Source: Streptomyces tardus
Lineage (GTDB): Bacteria > Actinomycetota > Actinomycetes > Streptomycetales > Streptomycetaceae
Length of the DNA: 64,000 nucleotides
Direction: 5' to 3'
Assembly (NCBI RefSeq): GCF_018101125.2
Contig: NZ_JAELVF020000001.1
Coordinates: forward strand, 1,640,564-1,704,563
Position numbers and translations under genes: made by a program. Under the pieces are notes generated by a model. It saw nothing but the letters and a program-made list of their open reading frames with translations, was not told the DNA's origin and made no database searches. Below are positions 1 to 8,909 of this stretch, one piece after another. Numbering within the stretch: the first letter of the stretch is position 1; each line of letters opens with the position of its first letter.

Positions 1-17
1 ACTGATTCCGCGAGCAA

Positions 18-772
18 GTGGCGGAGGTCAATGTGGGCAAACTGACGGAGGAGCAGCGGCAAGAGCGCTCCCGAGCGAGGAACCGCAGGGAGGCGCTGCA
101 GGCGGAGGATGACGACCGGCGCCGGGAGGCGACGCGCGAGCAGTGGCAACGGGAAGGCACGTATCTGAGCCGTGTGGAGTTCAAAGCAGCCATCCCTGCC
201 GCGGCTGCGGCGAGCCGATTCTCGATGGCCTCGGCGGCTGGCCACCACTGCTGCGTATGACGTCTGAAGAGCGGGCTGAGCACGACGCGGAGGAGACCCG
301 ATATAAGGAGCGCCACGGCAAGTGTCGAGCGGTGCGCTGGACGGTGAGCGCATCCCGCACCCAACACTGCGGCCAGTGCTGCCCACCTCCTCCCCTGAGT
401 GAGGAGCAGGCGAAGGTGATCAAGGAGATCCTTTTAGGCCACGAGACCAACAAGCGCGATCTCGATGACTGGGACCTCACACTCACTTGCGACCACACCG
501 TTCGCCTTACCCAGCACCGCGACCGCCGGAGCTTCTCGACATCCGTTGTGCCGTGCCCGACCTGCAGAGAGCGGCGAGGCGTGGTCGAAGCCGTGCATGT
601 CGGCCCCACAGAAGACCCTGCCGGAGAGGTCCGACGGGAGCGCTTAGCTGCCGAGCTTCGGGCAGCTGAGGCGAAACTGGCGCGTCAGCGCAAGGCCGCA
701 GCCAGAACAGAGCAGCAGATCGCCGCCACCACCAAGGAGCTCGGAGGCACCCAGGGCTCTTCGGGCGGTTGA
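18..772 (+). pseudogene. Zinc-ribbon element-type protein, broken by a frameshift
   Basis: The reading frame opens at GTG 18, just after an in-frame stop at 3-5, with a charged helical N-terminus (MAEVNVGKLTEEQRQERSRARN). It then loses sense at about 194-196. The neighbouring frame picks up with CRGCGEPILDGLGGWPP and runs to 772. Adding one C to the CCC run at 194-196 restores a continuous protein of about 250 residues. The second part has cysteine pairs (CRGC, HCGQCC, CPTC) that look like zinc ribbons, and a coiled C-terminus. From memory such proteins occur in Streptomyces integrative elements, function unknown. The shift is either real decay, as in the next two genes, or a sequencing error. 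Confidence 0.6.
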
Positions 773-882
773 CCAGAGTGAACGACTACAGCCGTCGGAG
801 TCCTCGCTTTGTTGACGACAACCGATCTCGTCCGTGCACCGACCCGTGGGTGGACTGCTTCGTGATCGAGTGACAGCGGGGT

Positions 883-1165
883 TTATGCAGCGAGTGCTGC
901 GGGCCGGGTCATGATGGTCTCGTACTCGATGGGGGCCAATCTGGCCAGGCGTCTCTGCCTGCGCCAGCGGTGGTAGGTGCGTTCGAGTGACGATGGCGAT
1001 CCTCAACTCCTGCCGTGTTGCGCAGACTTGGCGGCCGAGGACGTTCTTCTGCAGCAGCGCGAAGAAGCTCTCGACGGTGTCAGCGGTGCGTCGCGAGGAC
1101 GCCCCGGGGAGTGAAAACGGCCGAGTGCCAGGATCCAGGAACATCGCCATTCCGGGTGTAAGCAC
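883..1165 (-). pseudogene. IS3-family transposase, 3' remnant
   Basis: Read on the minus strand, the segment gives TADTVESFFALLQKNVLGRQ and then, after a shift near 985, ERTYHRWRRQRRLARLAPIEYETIM followed by a stop at 883. This is the C-terminal end of an IS3/IS150-group DDE transposase: the last catalytic E lies in ESFF, followed by the typical Y-H-R-R-R-Q..PIEYE tail. The N-terminal two thirds and the other catalytic residues are missing, and the remaining part has a frameshift, so it cannot be active. It lies between two frameshifted genes, which supports a decaying mobile region. Confidence 0.7.
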
Positions 1166-1191
1166 TCGTCGGGACCGGTACGACGGTTCTC

Positions 1192-2671
1192 ATGTACCGA
1201 TGGTCGCCGCTCAACGATCGACAACTGTCCCTACTCACCCGCATCGGAGAGGGAACGAATCCCGTCACCTCCGCGAGCCCGGAACTCGCCCTCACCGCCC
1301 GCGCCCTCAAGGAGCGGGGTCTCATCACCATGCCCAAACGCAGTGGGAAATGGCAGGCAGAGATCACCGATGCCGGCCGCTTCTACCTGGAACACGGCCA
1401 CCACCCGGACCGGCCTGAACCAGCCCCGCGCAAGAAGCGGCCTGTAGCCGCCGAGCCGAAACCCAAGGATGCCGAGCCGAAGGCTCCTGCGCCCTCCCGC
1501 CGGCGGGCGGCGCACCGACCTGATGCGAAGCCGACGCGTCCCGCGAAGCCCGCACGCCCGTCGGCGGCGGAGATCGGTACGGCGTTGATCGCGGAGGTGC
1601 AAAAGGCCGATCGGTTCCTTCGGATCCCGGATCCGAGCGCCGAAGAACGCGCCCGCTATCGCCGGGCGTTCGACGCCGCGCGGCAGTGCGCGCCGGAGGG
1701 CTACCACCTGAAGTACAGCGGGCGGGCCAAGGGAGACTTCTTCCTCGGCCTACTCCGGGTGACGGGCGAGGACGACACGGAGTGGAACCGGATCCGCCTG
1801 GCCCGCAGCCGTGTGATCACCGACGTCGAGGTACGTGCCCACGCAGCCGGGCCGGCGCACGTACGACTGGCAGCGGGTCAACCCTGCGCACCGGCTCGAG
1901 CCGTCCGGCGAACTGGAACTGGCACTGAGCCAGGACTCGGGTTACGGCTACCACGGCTGGAAGAAGGCGTGGTCCGACACCGCCAAGAAGCCGTTGGAGG
2001 ACCAGATCGACTCCGTCTTCCGGGCGCTGAAGGCGAACGCGGAGGCGGAGGAAAAGGCTCGGCTGGCGCGTGAGGCGGAGCAGCAGCGTCAGCGTGAGGA
2101 GCGAGAGCGGCAGGAGGAGGAACGTCGTCGGCGGGAAGCCAAGGAACAGGAGGAGCGCCGTCGGCAGGAGGCGGAGGAGAAGGAACGCACGCGGCGGGAG
2201 TGGGAAGCGGCGATCAGCGTCGCGACGATCAAGGCAGTGGATGCCGCGCGGGTTGATCGGTTCGGAACCGCCCTGGCGCAGTGGCGAGCCGCAGGGGAGA
2301 TGCGGTCCTTCTGCACCGCGCTCGACGAGGCCGCATCCGTCTCGGACGACCCCCACGAAGCCGAGCGGATCCGCGAATGGTCCGCGTGGGGAAAGGCAGA
2401 GGCGAACAGGCTCGACCCGACCGTGGCAGGCAGGGGCCTTACTGCACACAACCTCCATGCGGAGCCCACGGGCGACCAGCTACGGCCGTTCCTCGACGGA
2501 TGGCATCCACAGCGGCCGGAGAAGGAGAAACCACCGAAAAAGGAAGAGCCCAAGGCGGAAGCCGAACCGCCCCAGCCGGAGCCAGAGCGGCGGCGCAACT
2601 TTACCGACGAACGTCTGGCCCAAGGCTGGAGATATGGACCCCGAGGTCGCGCTCAATGGTGGAGGCGATGA
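1192..2671 (+). pseudogene. Streptomyces accessory-region protein, frameshifted (wHTH-like N-terminus, charged coiled centre)
   Basis: From ATG 1192 the frame encodes a winged-helix-like start (PELALTARALKERGLITMPKRSGKWQAEITDAGRFYLEHG), a basic Pro/Lys-rich linker and a folded segment up to about 1830. The homologous continuation (GRRTYDWQRVNPAHRLEPSGELELALSQDSGYGYHGWKKAW) is in the next frame and ends at 2671. Dropping one base near 1831 joins the two into a protein of about 490 residues. The central part (2040-2200) is a long Glu/Arg coiled coil. Such proteins are sometimes labelled PE-PGRS family in Streptomyces, a name without functional meaning. The DNA-binding role is inferred from the N-terminus only. 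Confidence 0.55.
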
Positions 2672-3443
2672 CGCCGTGTCCGCGGTCGCGTAGGGCTTTC
2701 ACTGACCTCTCCACGAGTTTTCCGAGCCGGACGACCTCTTCCCGCAGGGCGATCAGCTCGTCGTAGCGCTCGGCCTTGTCCTGGCCGCACCACTCCCGGA
2801 CGGTCCGCAGAACGGCCGCTTCCGCGTCCAGCTTGCGGTCGTCCCGGCGGCTGTAGGAGTACCAGGAAGACTGGGTGCGCTCCTGCTCGACGGCCTGCTG
2901 TTTGCGGTCCACCTCCGGAAGGATGTCGTCAGCGCGACGGCCGGCCACGTGACGCGCGATGCGCTCAGTGACCGGCCACCCGGCCAGACACAGACCGTCG
3001 CGATTCTCGTAGACCATTGGGTCACCTCGCAGGTCCGTTGCTTCCATCCCGACAAGCCGGGCCCCCTCGTCGAGGCGGCTCAGCTCCAGGATCCCCGCGT
3101 CCGAGACCCCGCGGCGTAGGCGGAGTTTGCTCTTCGGACGGACGAATCCAAGGATCAGCCGGGCAGCCTCGAAGTCTGCGGTCCCCCGCACCTCCCGCGA
3201 TGCCTCGGCCAGTGCGAGCTCGCTCGCATCGTCCTTGCGAAACGCCTCAACGTCCTGCCAGCCCGCCACAAGACAGCTGGGGTTGACCCACTCCTGCAGC
3301 CCCGCATCGTCGCCTTCGAGGAACCGGACGTGGATCCAACCAGTCCTGCCACGCTCGCCCACACGCACGATCTCGACCCGGCGAACCGTGCTGCCCAGCT
3401 CCTTCGGCCGCGCTCGGTACGCCCAGTGCTCACCCATCTCCAT
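2601..3443 (-). CDS. Conserved Streptomyces protein of unknown function
   Basis: The ATG at 3443 opens MEMGEHWAYRARP, where conserved-looking protein begins; the frame stays open to 3485. It is about 280 residues. The N-terminal ~60 residues look like a small beta barrel (VRRVEIVRVGERGRTGWIHVRFLEGDDAGLQEWVNP), the middle is mixed, and the C-terminal third is helical and charged. No catalytic motif or membrane segment is visible. It converges on and overlaps the 3' end of the preceding plus-strand gene by 71 bases. Codon use is normal for the window and the frame is intact, unlike its two left-hand neighbours. I do not recognise its function. Confidence 0.6.
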   Translation of the reverse strand: MEMGEHWAYRARPKELGSTVRRVEIVRVGERGRTGWIHVRFLEGDDAGLQEWVNPSCLVAGWQDVEAFRKDDASELALAEASREVRGTADFEAARLILGFVRPKSKLRLRRGVSDAGILELSRLDEGARLVGMEATDLRGDPMVYENRDGLCLAGWPVTERIARHVAGRRADDILPEVDRKQQAVEQERTQSSWYSYSRRDDRKLDAEAAVLRTVREWCGQDKAERYDELIALREEVVRLGKLVERSVKALRDRGHGVIASTIERDLGVHISSLGPDVRR

Positions 3444-3659
3444 GGGTCTATTGAGCCAGCTCCGTTGTTCCCATCGCTGCCTCATTGGAAAAGAGCAGCC
3501 ACAGGATCGCCTTCTGATCGCAGAAGGTCTCTGCTCGCGTTCAAGCGGAGGACATGGCCGAATCCGGTTGTGCGCCCCTCGTGCGTACTTGTTGCGCTCC
3601 CCGGCACCTTTCTAGCGTCCAACGGCTCACACCACATGGCAACGACAGAGGAGGCGCCG

Positions 3660-5015
3660 GTGAACGAGGACGGAACCAAAACCGTCACCGAGATCCTGGA
3701 CGAGCTGAGCACCACCTCCAACATTCAGGTCCGGTCGTCTCACGGACTCGCTGCCGAGGTCAACAAGGCGGCTTCAGACGAAGACGACAAGCGCCTGGAA
3801 GACGGGCGGGGCCCGCTGCGCAGGCGAACCGACTACAGGGCCGTTCGGAAAGCGCCGCGATCACTGTCGCTCACCCCGTGGCAAGTCCTACACGCCATCG
3901 GCCTCGGCGCTGCTGCGGCCCGCCAGGGAGCCGGCCGAGGACTCGCCGAGCACTGGGGCAGCCTGCGCTACAGCCAGGCACTGCAAGCGGACCGGGGTCG
4001 ATTCCTGCAGCTGTCGTCCGAGGGGCGCGAGCTCCTGCGCTTCTACAAGGCCACGCAGTCCGGAGAGATCGGCACCGGCTTCGCCTCGCTGCTGGCCGAG
4101 CACATAGTCAGGTCCCGGTACCCCGACCACTCGGTTTCCGTGATCCCGGCGGACATCGCCCTGAAGGCTGCGTGGACCCTGCGCAGCACCGGAACCGGGC
4201 CTCGCCCGGAACCGTTGCAGCGACGCCCCCACTTCTTTGTCGAAGCCTGGCAGCCCGGAGAGCCGTCCAAGATCTTCCTGGTGTCCTCGAAGGGGACCCA
4301 CAGCAGCGTTCACCAGGTGTACAAGCAGCTCAGCACCGCCAGTGCCCATGTGGAGTCAGTCCACATCGGGCCCTACGGCACGGTCCCCTACCTCCTCATA
4401 GGCACCGAGATCCCGGCCAAGGAGAGCCTCGCCCTGCACGTTCTGGAAGCTCCCGGCACGACTCTGCTCCGCCCGTCCGGCGAGAAACCGGGAGTCGACC
4501 TCGACCTCGAACTCACGCAGCAAGAGTTCATGCCCGATGTCGTGCTGCCCGCCGAAGGCGACAGGACCACGATTCCCGGGTTCCAGGTACTGCCCAAGTC
4601 CTTCGCCTGGTTCAGCGTCGTGCTGGCCCGGACGGAAGCAGCCGCACTCACCGCCTTCACCGGCGGGGGCAAACCCACCGCTCGGTACCTGACCAAAGAA
4701 CAAGGGCGACGACACTTCAACCACGACACCCATGCCGGTACAGACAGGCTGCGAGACGCGGAGCACCGCATCCACGACATCGACTTCGTCGGCACGGATC
4801 ACATCTACCGCCTCAACGGAACCCGGGTAGAAGCGTTCTCCGGGCTCGAAAGAGGGCTCTACACGCATCTCCACCACGGGCGCGTCAACGAGTACCGTCG
4901 CCAGGTCCACAGCCTGCGAGGACAGTGGCCGCAGCGCAGCACATCGAAGGACTGGAACACGGTGTCGATCCGAGCCGACGGGACAGTGCTGGCCATCCGC
5001 CTCTGCGACGAGTGA
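3660..5015 (+). CDS. Hypothetical protein of the integrated element
   Basis: GTG 3660 is chosen over the in-frame ATG 3636 because AGAGGAGG ends five bases before it. The product is about 451 residues, soluble, with no signal or membrane segment. The first ~60 residues look disordered. A helical region follows (LTPWQVLHAIGLGAAAARQGAGRGLAEHW), then a central alpha/beta part (HFFVEAWQPGEPSKIFLVSSKGTH) and a second conserved-looking region (HRIHDIDFVGTDHIYRLNGTRVEAFSGLERGL). The E..(K)xK strand pattern in the centre could be read as a nuclease-like fold, but I see no complete PD-(D/E)xK motif and do not assign one. It is the last gene before the tRNA-Ser attachment remnant. Confidence 0.6.
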   Translation: MNEDGTKTVTEILDELSTTSNIQVRSSHGLAAEVNKAASDEDDKRLEDGRGPLRRRTDYRAVRKAPRSLSLTPWQVLHAIGLGAAAARQGAGRGLAEHWGSLRYSQALQADRGRFLQLSSEGRELLRFYKATQSGEIGTGFASLLAEHIVRSRYPDHSVSVIPADIALKAAWTLRSTGTGPRPEPLQRRPHFFVEAWQPGEPSKIFLVSSKGTHSSVHQVYKQLSTASAHVESVHIGPYGTVPYLLIGTEIPAKESLALHVLEAPGTTLLRPSGEKPGVDLDLELTQQEFMPDVVLPAEGDRTTIPGFQVLPKSFAWFSVVLARTEAAALTAFTGGGKPTARYLTKEQGRRHFNHDTHAGTDRLRDAEHRIHDIDFVGTDHIYRLNGTRVEAFSGLERGLYTHLHHGRVNEYRRQVHSLRGQWPQRSTSKDWNTVSIRADGTVLAIRLCDE

Positions 5016-5266
5016 CCCAGGAGCGTGCCAATTCTCCTGCTCCGCTTCTCCTGCTCCGCGCCGGCGCCGGTCAGGCTGAGGTGCGCGATCGCGCAAGCGC
5101 TGGTGAACAGGGACCGTGCGGCTGGACGTCCTCCTCGGCACGGCTCTCGATGGTCTCAGTCCTGGTCTCATTCACCCCGGTCCAGCCCCGTCCGATCGCG
5201 GTCGCACCGAGGGCTTCGCTGCAGGTCAGGATGCCTACGACCTCTGCCGGACCCCTAGACGAACAT
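5016..5266. other. Intergenic stretch left of the attachment site, no gene seen
   Basis: No credible coding frame. The motif GGTCTCAGTC(C/T)TGG occurs at about 5153 and again near 5388, on the other side of the tRNA remnant. These could be arm-type recombinase sites, but two copies are weak evidence. No integrase gene is present here, so it would have to lie at the other end of the element, outside the window. Confidence 0.35.
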
Positions 5267-5322
5267 TTGGAAAGCGTGTTGGGTTCACCCCCTCACGAGT
5301 TCGAATCTCGTATCCTCCGCCA
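5267..5322 (+). other. 3' half of a tRNA-Ser (attachment-site remnant)
   Basis: The sequence from TTGGAAA to CCGCCA reproduces the anticodon loop (GGA anticodon), the 3' anticodon stem GCGTG, a long variable arm, the T arm (ACGAGTTCGAATCTCGT) and the acceptor end with CCA of a tRNA-Ser. The bases to the left (ACGAACAT) do not complete the anticodon stem, and no 5' half is present. When an element integrates in a tRNA gene, the full tRNA is rebuilt at one junction and only the 3' part is left at the other. With the tRNA reading rightwards, the element should lie to the left of 5267 and the original chromosome to the right. Confidence 0.8.
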
Positions 5323-5340
5323 CAGCCTCACCGGGCTGTT

Positions 5341-5380
5341 AACGAAGGTCCCGCTCGCGCAAGCGAACGGGACCTTCGTT
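5341..5380 (+). terminator. Stem-loop terminator after the tRNA-Ser remnant
   Basis: AACGAAGGTCCCG and CGGGACCTTCGTT form a perfect 13-bp stem around a 14-base loop. It sits 18 bases after the tRNA CCA end and is probably the original terminator of the tRNA-Ser gene. Confidence 0.8.
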
Positions 5381-5413
5381 GTTGTGCGGTCTCAGTCTTG
5401 GCTGCCGTTGCGG

Positions 5414-6676
5414 CTACCGCCCGTTGAGGACGGCTCGGCACACGCTGCAGTACATGGCGGTGTTCCGCCCGTAACGCCGCTGCAGCCGGCTGCAGCCGGC
5501 GCACGGGCCGAGCTCCCAAGGCGGACAACCCAAAGCGGCGGAAGCGGCGGCGCGTTCTGCAGCAGTGATGCGCGTCGGCTCGGGGGAGCGCTGAACCGGC
5601 ATGCGGGGCAGAGTGAAGCCACCGGTTGGCTGATCGAAGTCGCGGACGAGCCGGCCGTCGCTGACGAACCGGCCCTCCTCTCCAGCCCGGCAGGTGCGGT
5701 CAACTTCCTGCTCGGCGAAGGTGATCACGTCGTCCGTCTCCTCGACCGGAGCCGCCGGCAGAGGAGTTTTCTCCCCGATGAGCTCCTGCCACAGCGAGCA
5801 GTCCTCGACTGAAACCCACATGTGCCGCCCGGCTCGCCCGTCCCCTCTGCTGGGCACATAGACCGGGACACTCTCGCCCGTAGCGCTCTGCAGGATCATG
5901 TCCTCGATACGGATGTGCTTTCGCTGCGGCAGGCAGAGTGCCGGCACAAACCATTCCGCATGAATAGCGCCACAGTGGCTGGCCCCCTCGCTGACGAGGC
6001 AGTGACGCTCGCTGCTCGGAACGCACTTCCAGACCTCAAGGTGCCGGTACCCACCGCGGATTACCATCTCTTTGCCATCGGCGATCTCCATCCACGGCAT
6101 GTCGTCAACCCGCACCCACGGTGCCCGGTCGATCAGAGAGGCGGCACGGTCCTTTGCCACCCAAAGCGGGGTGATGTCGTGCTCCACGGCATTGGCCGAG
6201 CGCCGACGCACACTGCTGGGGCTGAGGTGGTGATACTGGACCTCCCAACCGATCTTGAGATCTCTGGGGCCGGTGACGACGGCGTCCGAGACGCTCCGAC
6301 GGTTGGCCACGGGGACCTCGGCTTCGGCTTGCAACCCGTACCGACCAGCGGTTTCGACGATCCGTTCCTTGGTGGCCTTGTGCTGGGCGCTCTCCGCCGG
6401 CGTCGCCTTGTGCGTGATCGGCAGGTGCGAGGCCACGAGAGGCCGCCGGCCACCCACGCGCCCTCGGCGAATGAACATCCAGGGCGACTTGCCGCCCGAC
6501 TCGGACAGGCACTCGCGCTTCTCATGGTGCGCCAGACATTCGAGCAATTGCGGGTCACGCTCGGAGACACTGGTGGTGATCTCCTGGAGCAGATCGGGAA
6601 GACCCGGGTGACCGAGGTCGGACAGGGACAGATTGATCTCTATGTCATATCCGGTGTGCCACACCCCATTTGCCAT
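5414..6676 (-). CDS. CoiA-like predicted nuclease with C-terminal zinc motif
   Basis: About 420 residues from ATG 6676 (MANGVWHTGYDIEINLSL). The middle (ATKERIVETAGRYGL, then SDAVVTGPRDLKIGWEVQYHHLSPSSVRRRSANA, then ITPLWV) matches the competence-protein CoiA-like family, whose core resembles a restriction-endonuclease fold. The acidic residues in SDAVV and WEVQ fit the active-site pattern. The last 30 residues carry CAGCSRLQRRYG..YCSVC, a four-cysteine zinc motif. In this setting the protein is more likely an accessory or defence nuclease than a competence factor. It lies 109 bases downstream of the IS-split gene on the same strand and may have shared its transcript, so the insertion may also affect its expression. 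Confidence 0.65.
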   Translation of the reverse strand: MANGVWHTGYDIEINLSLSDLGHPGLPDLLQEITTSVSERDPQLLECLAHHEKRECLSESGGKSPWMFIRRGRVGGRRPLVASHLPITHKATPAESAQHKATKERIVETAGRYGLQAEAEVPVANRRSVSDAVVTGPRDLKIGWEVQYHHLSPSSVRRRSANAVEHDITPLWVAKDRAASLIDRAPWVRVDDMPWMEIADGKEMVIRGGYRHLEVWKCVPSSERHCLVSEGASHCGAIHAEWFVPALCLPQRKHIRIEDMILQSATGESVPVYVPSRGDGRAGRHMWVSVEDCSLWQELIGEKTPLPAAPVEETDDVITFAEQEVDRTCRAGEEGRFVSDGRLVRDFDQPTGGFTLPRMPVQRSPEPTRITAAERAAASAALGCPPWELGPCAGCSRLQRRYGRNTAMYCSVCRAVLNGR

Positions 6677-6785
6677 CTCACAACCGTAGGGACGAAGGCC
6701 GACGCACAACAGGGTGCCTCCGAGTCCGCTCCCTCTGCACATCGGTCATGCCGCCAACTTGCATGGAGCACCCAGCGGGCGATCC

Positions 6786-7607
6786 CTATCCTTCACCAAC
6801 ATGGAAAGCACCGTTCTCCACGTCATCGGGATGCACAATTGAGTCCTGCACATCCAAGGCACCCATGAGCGACCTCACCGCGACGACCCGACTGTTTCCA
6901 ATCCACAGACACCGAAACGGAAGGGAACCCTTCCGCGCCATCTTCGAAGCCTGCGATTCTGAAATACCAACAGCATTGGCCGCCGCCTTGAATTCAATAT
7001 ACTGCGGCAAGAGATCAGACAGCCTATAGTAGAGGTTTGCACCATCCACCCACGAGCGCCCCATTTGCGCCGGATTAACGATGGGGGCGTCCATTTCATT
7101 TCGCCGACCACTGCGGAGCCTTTCGTGAAGATCTCTCACGGACTCCATGGCCCCCATCCGCCGCAGCAGGGCACCTGTGCGCTCACCTCGAATCCGCTCA
7201 TCGGCGTCCGGATCTCTCACCGCACCGGCATCAACGATGGACGATGCGTGCAGCGCGAAGCCGTCTCCAAATACGGCATCCTCCACCAAGTACTCCGTTT
7301 CCAACGCACAGGTTTCCGAGCTACCAGCGCTCACCTGGGCACGTGCACCGGTAAACGCCCGTCGCATCATGGCATTCAGGAGTTCGCCGGCGGGCGTGCC
7401 GACTGCCTTGGAATGCCAAGCTTCCAGAGCGCCTTCCATCATTGCGGATCTGATGTCAGCGACATCATGGTGCGACTCACGCGCGAGCTGCCTGGACCAT
7501 CCGGAGAAGTACGGCGTCAGCAAGTCGAGCAGCACCATCAACCACTTCTCCCGCTCTCGCTGGTCGCCTTCTCTGGCGAGAGTTCCCACCGACTCCCACA
7601 GGCGCAT
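6786..7607 (-). pseudogene. C-terminal fragment of a gene split by IS630 (sigma-like/HTH protein)
   Basis: The open frame from ATG 7607 gives 273 residues. It has an N-terminal helical block (LLDLLTPYFSGWSRQLARESHHDVADIRSAMMEGALEAW) reminiscent of sigma-factor region 2, and a C-terminal helix-turn-helix-like stretch (AANAVGISESQASKMARKGSLPF). The IS630 element begins about ten bases upstream of this ATG. Removing the IS and one TA copy joins the frame, without a shift, to the fragment at 8749-8909, giving a protein of about 330 residues. The ATG at 7607 is therefore an internal codon of the original gene. Whether the fragment is still translated is unknown. The sigma-like reading is weak; DNA binding is plausible. 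Confidence 0.7.
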
Positions 7608-7614
7608 ACTCGCC

Positions 7615-8703
7615 CTAGTGTCCTGAGTCGGTAGTTCGTGTGCAGTATGCGGCGAGGGTTTTGAGGATCTCGTCTGCGGTCTTGGTCCACACGAACGGTT
7701 TGGGGTTCTTGTTCCACTCGTTGATCCAGCCGCGGATGTCTCGTTCGAGTTCGATGACGCTGCGGTGGGCCGAGCGGCGGAGTTTGCGGCAGGTCAGCTC
7801 GGCGAACCAGCGCTCGACGAGGTTGAGCCAGGAGGCGGAGGTGGGGGTGAAGTGCAGATGGAAGCGGGGGTGTCGCAGCAGCCACTTCTTGACCGCTTCG
7901 GTCTTGTGGGTGGCGTAGTTGTCCAAGACCAGGTGAAGGTCCAGGTCCTTGGGTACGGCGGCGTCGATGGTCTTCAGGAAGCGGAGGAACTCCTGTTGGC
8001 GATGGCGCCGGTAGTGCTGGGCTATGACCGAGCCGGAGGCGATGTCCAGGGCGGCGAACAGGCTGGTGGTGCCGTGCCGGACGTAGTCGTGCGTCATCCG
8101 CGCCGGCGTACCCGGTGTCAGCGGCAGCACGGGCTGAGTTCGGTCCAGGGCCTGGATCTGTGACTTCTCGTCCACGGCCAGGACCAGGGCGTTCGCCGGC
8201 GGGGACAGGTAGATGCCGACCACGTCACGGACCTTGGTCACGAACTGCGGGTCGGTGGACAGCTTCCAGGTCTGCACAATGTGCGGCTTGAGGCCGAACG
8301 CCCGCCAGATCCGGGACACGGCCGACTGCGACATACCCGCAGCCTGGGCCATCGACCGCGTCGACCAGTGCGAATCTCCCGAAGGCGGTGCCTGGTCAAG
8401 AGTCCGGGCGACCAGAGACTCGACCTGCTCGTCCGTGATCTGGCGCGGGGCACCGGAACGCGGAGCGTCGATTAGCCCCTCAAGCCGGTCGGCAGCGAAC
8501 CTGGACCGCCACTTGCGCACCGTCTCCCGCGAGATACCGAGCTCCTGCGCGACCCGCGCGTTCGGGCGACCCTCGGCGCACGCCAGCACGATCCTCGCGC
8601 GCAGCACCAAGGCCTGCCCCGCGGTCCGCTTGCGCAACCAGCCCCGCAGTACACGGCGTTCACGCTCGGACAACTCCAATGACAACGGCTTCGGGCCCGG
8701 CAT
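7615..8703 (-). CDS. IS630-family transposase
   Basis: A 362-residue protein with an N-terminal helix-turn-helix (ARVAQELGISRETVRKWRSRF), a second HTH (SMAQAAGMSQSAVSRIWRAFGL) and a complete DDE/RNase-H catalytic domain. The acidic residues are in VLAVDEKSQIQALDR, LVLDNYATHK and WLNLVERWFAEL. Length is normal for a one-frame IS630 transposase. The stop codon (TAG, complement of 7615-7617) is made of the target TA plus one flanking base, so termination depends on the insertion site. No frameshift or missing motif is seen; it looks functional. Confidence 0.95.
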   Translation of the reverse strand: MPGPKPLSLELSERERRVLRGWLRKRTAGQALVLRARIVLACAEGRPNARVAQELGISRETVRKWRSRFAADRLEGLIDAPRSGAPRQITDEQVESLVARTLDQAPPSGDSHWSTRSMAQAAGMSQSAVSRIWRAFGLKPHIVQTWKLSTDPQFVTKVRDVVGIYLSPPANALVLAVDEKSQIQALDRTQPVLPLTPGTPARMTHDYVRHGTTSLFAALDIASGSVIAQHYRRHRQQEFLRFLKTIDAAVPKDLDLHLVLDNYATHKTEAVKKWLLRHPRFHLHFTPTSASWLNLVERWFAELTCRKLRRSAHRSVIELERDIRGWINEWNKNPKPFVWTKTADEILKTLAAYCTRTTDSGH

Positions 8704-8748
8704 GCCCCAACCCTACAACCGCCAAAGAACTACCGACTCAGAACACTA
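7616..8748 (-). mobile_element. IS630-family insertion sequence, apparently complete
   Basis: Terminal inverted repeats GTGTCCTGAGTCGGTAGTTC (7618-7637) and GTGTTCTGAGTCGGTAGTTC (complement of 8727-8746) match at 19 of 20 positions. They are flanked by TA on both sides, the target duplication expected for IS630/Tc1-type elements. The single transposase gene fills the element. The insertion interrupts a minus-strand gene. Confidence 0.93.
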
Positions 8749-8909
8749 GACTTCGATCGGCCGAGCTGAGATTTCTCACGCAGCACCAGGTACGTGGGAT
8801 GGCTCTTGATTGAGCACGACTGGACATCTCCGATGTGCGCACAGAAGGGCTCGCTTCCGCAGTCGCGCAGAATTCGTTGAGTGATGAGAGTGAAGATATC
8901 GCGCATCAT
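8749..8909 (-). pseudogene. N-terminal fragment of the IS630-split gene
   Basis: A Shine-Dalgarno GAGGGG lies immediately before ATGATG (starts 8909 and 8906). The frame encodes MMRDIFTLITQRILRD.. for about 53 residues up to the IS right end. Joining to 6786-7607 at the TA gives ..GRSKS-RAS-MRLWESVG.. in one frame. The fragment contains two cysteines but no recognisable domain. Confidence 0.65.
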
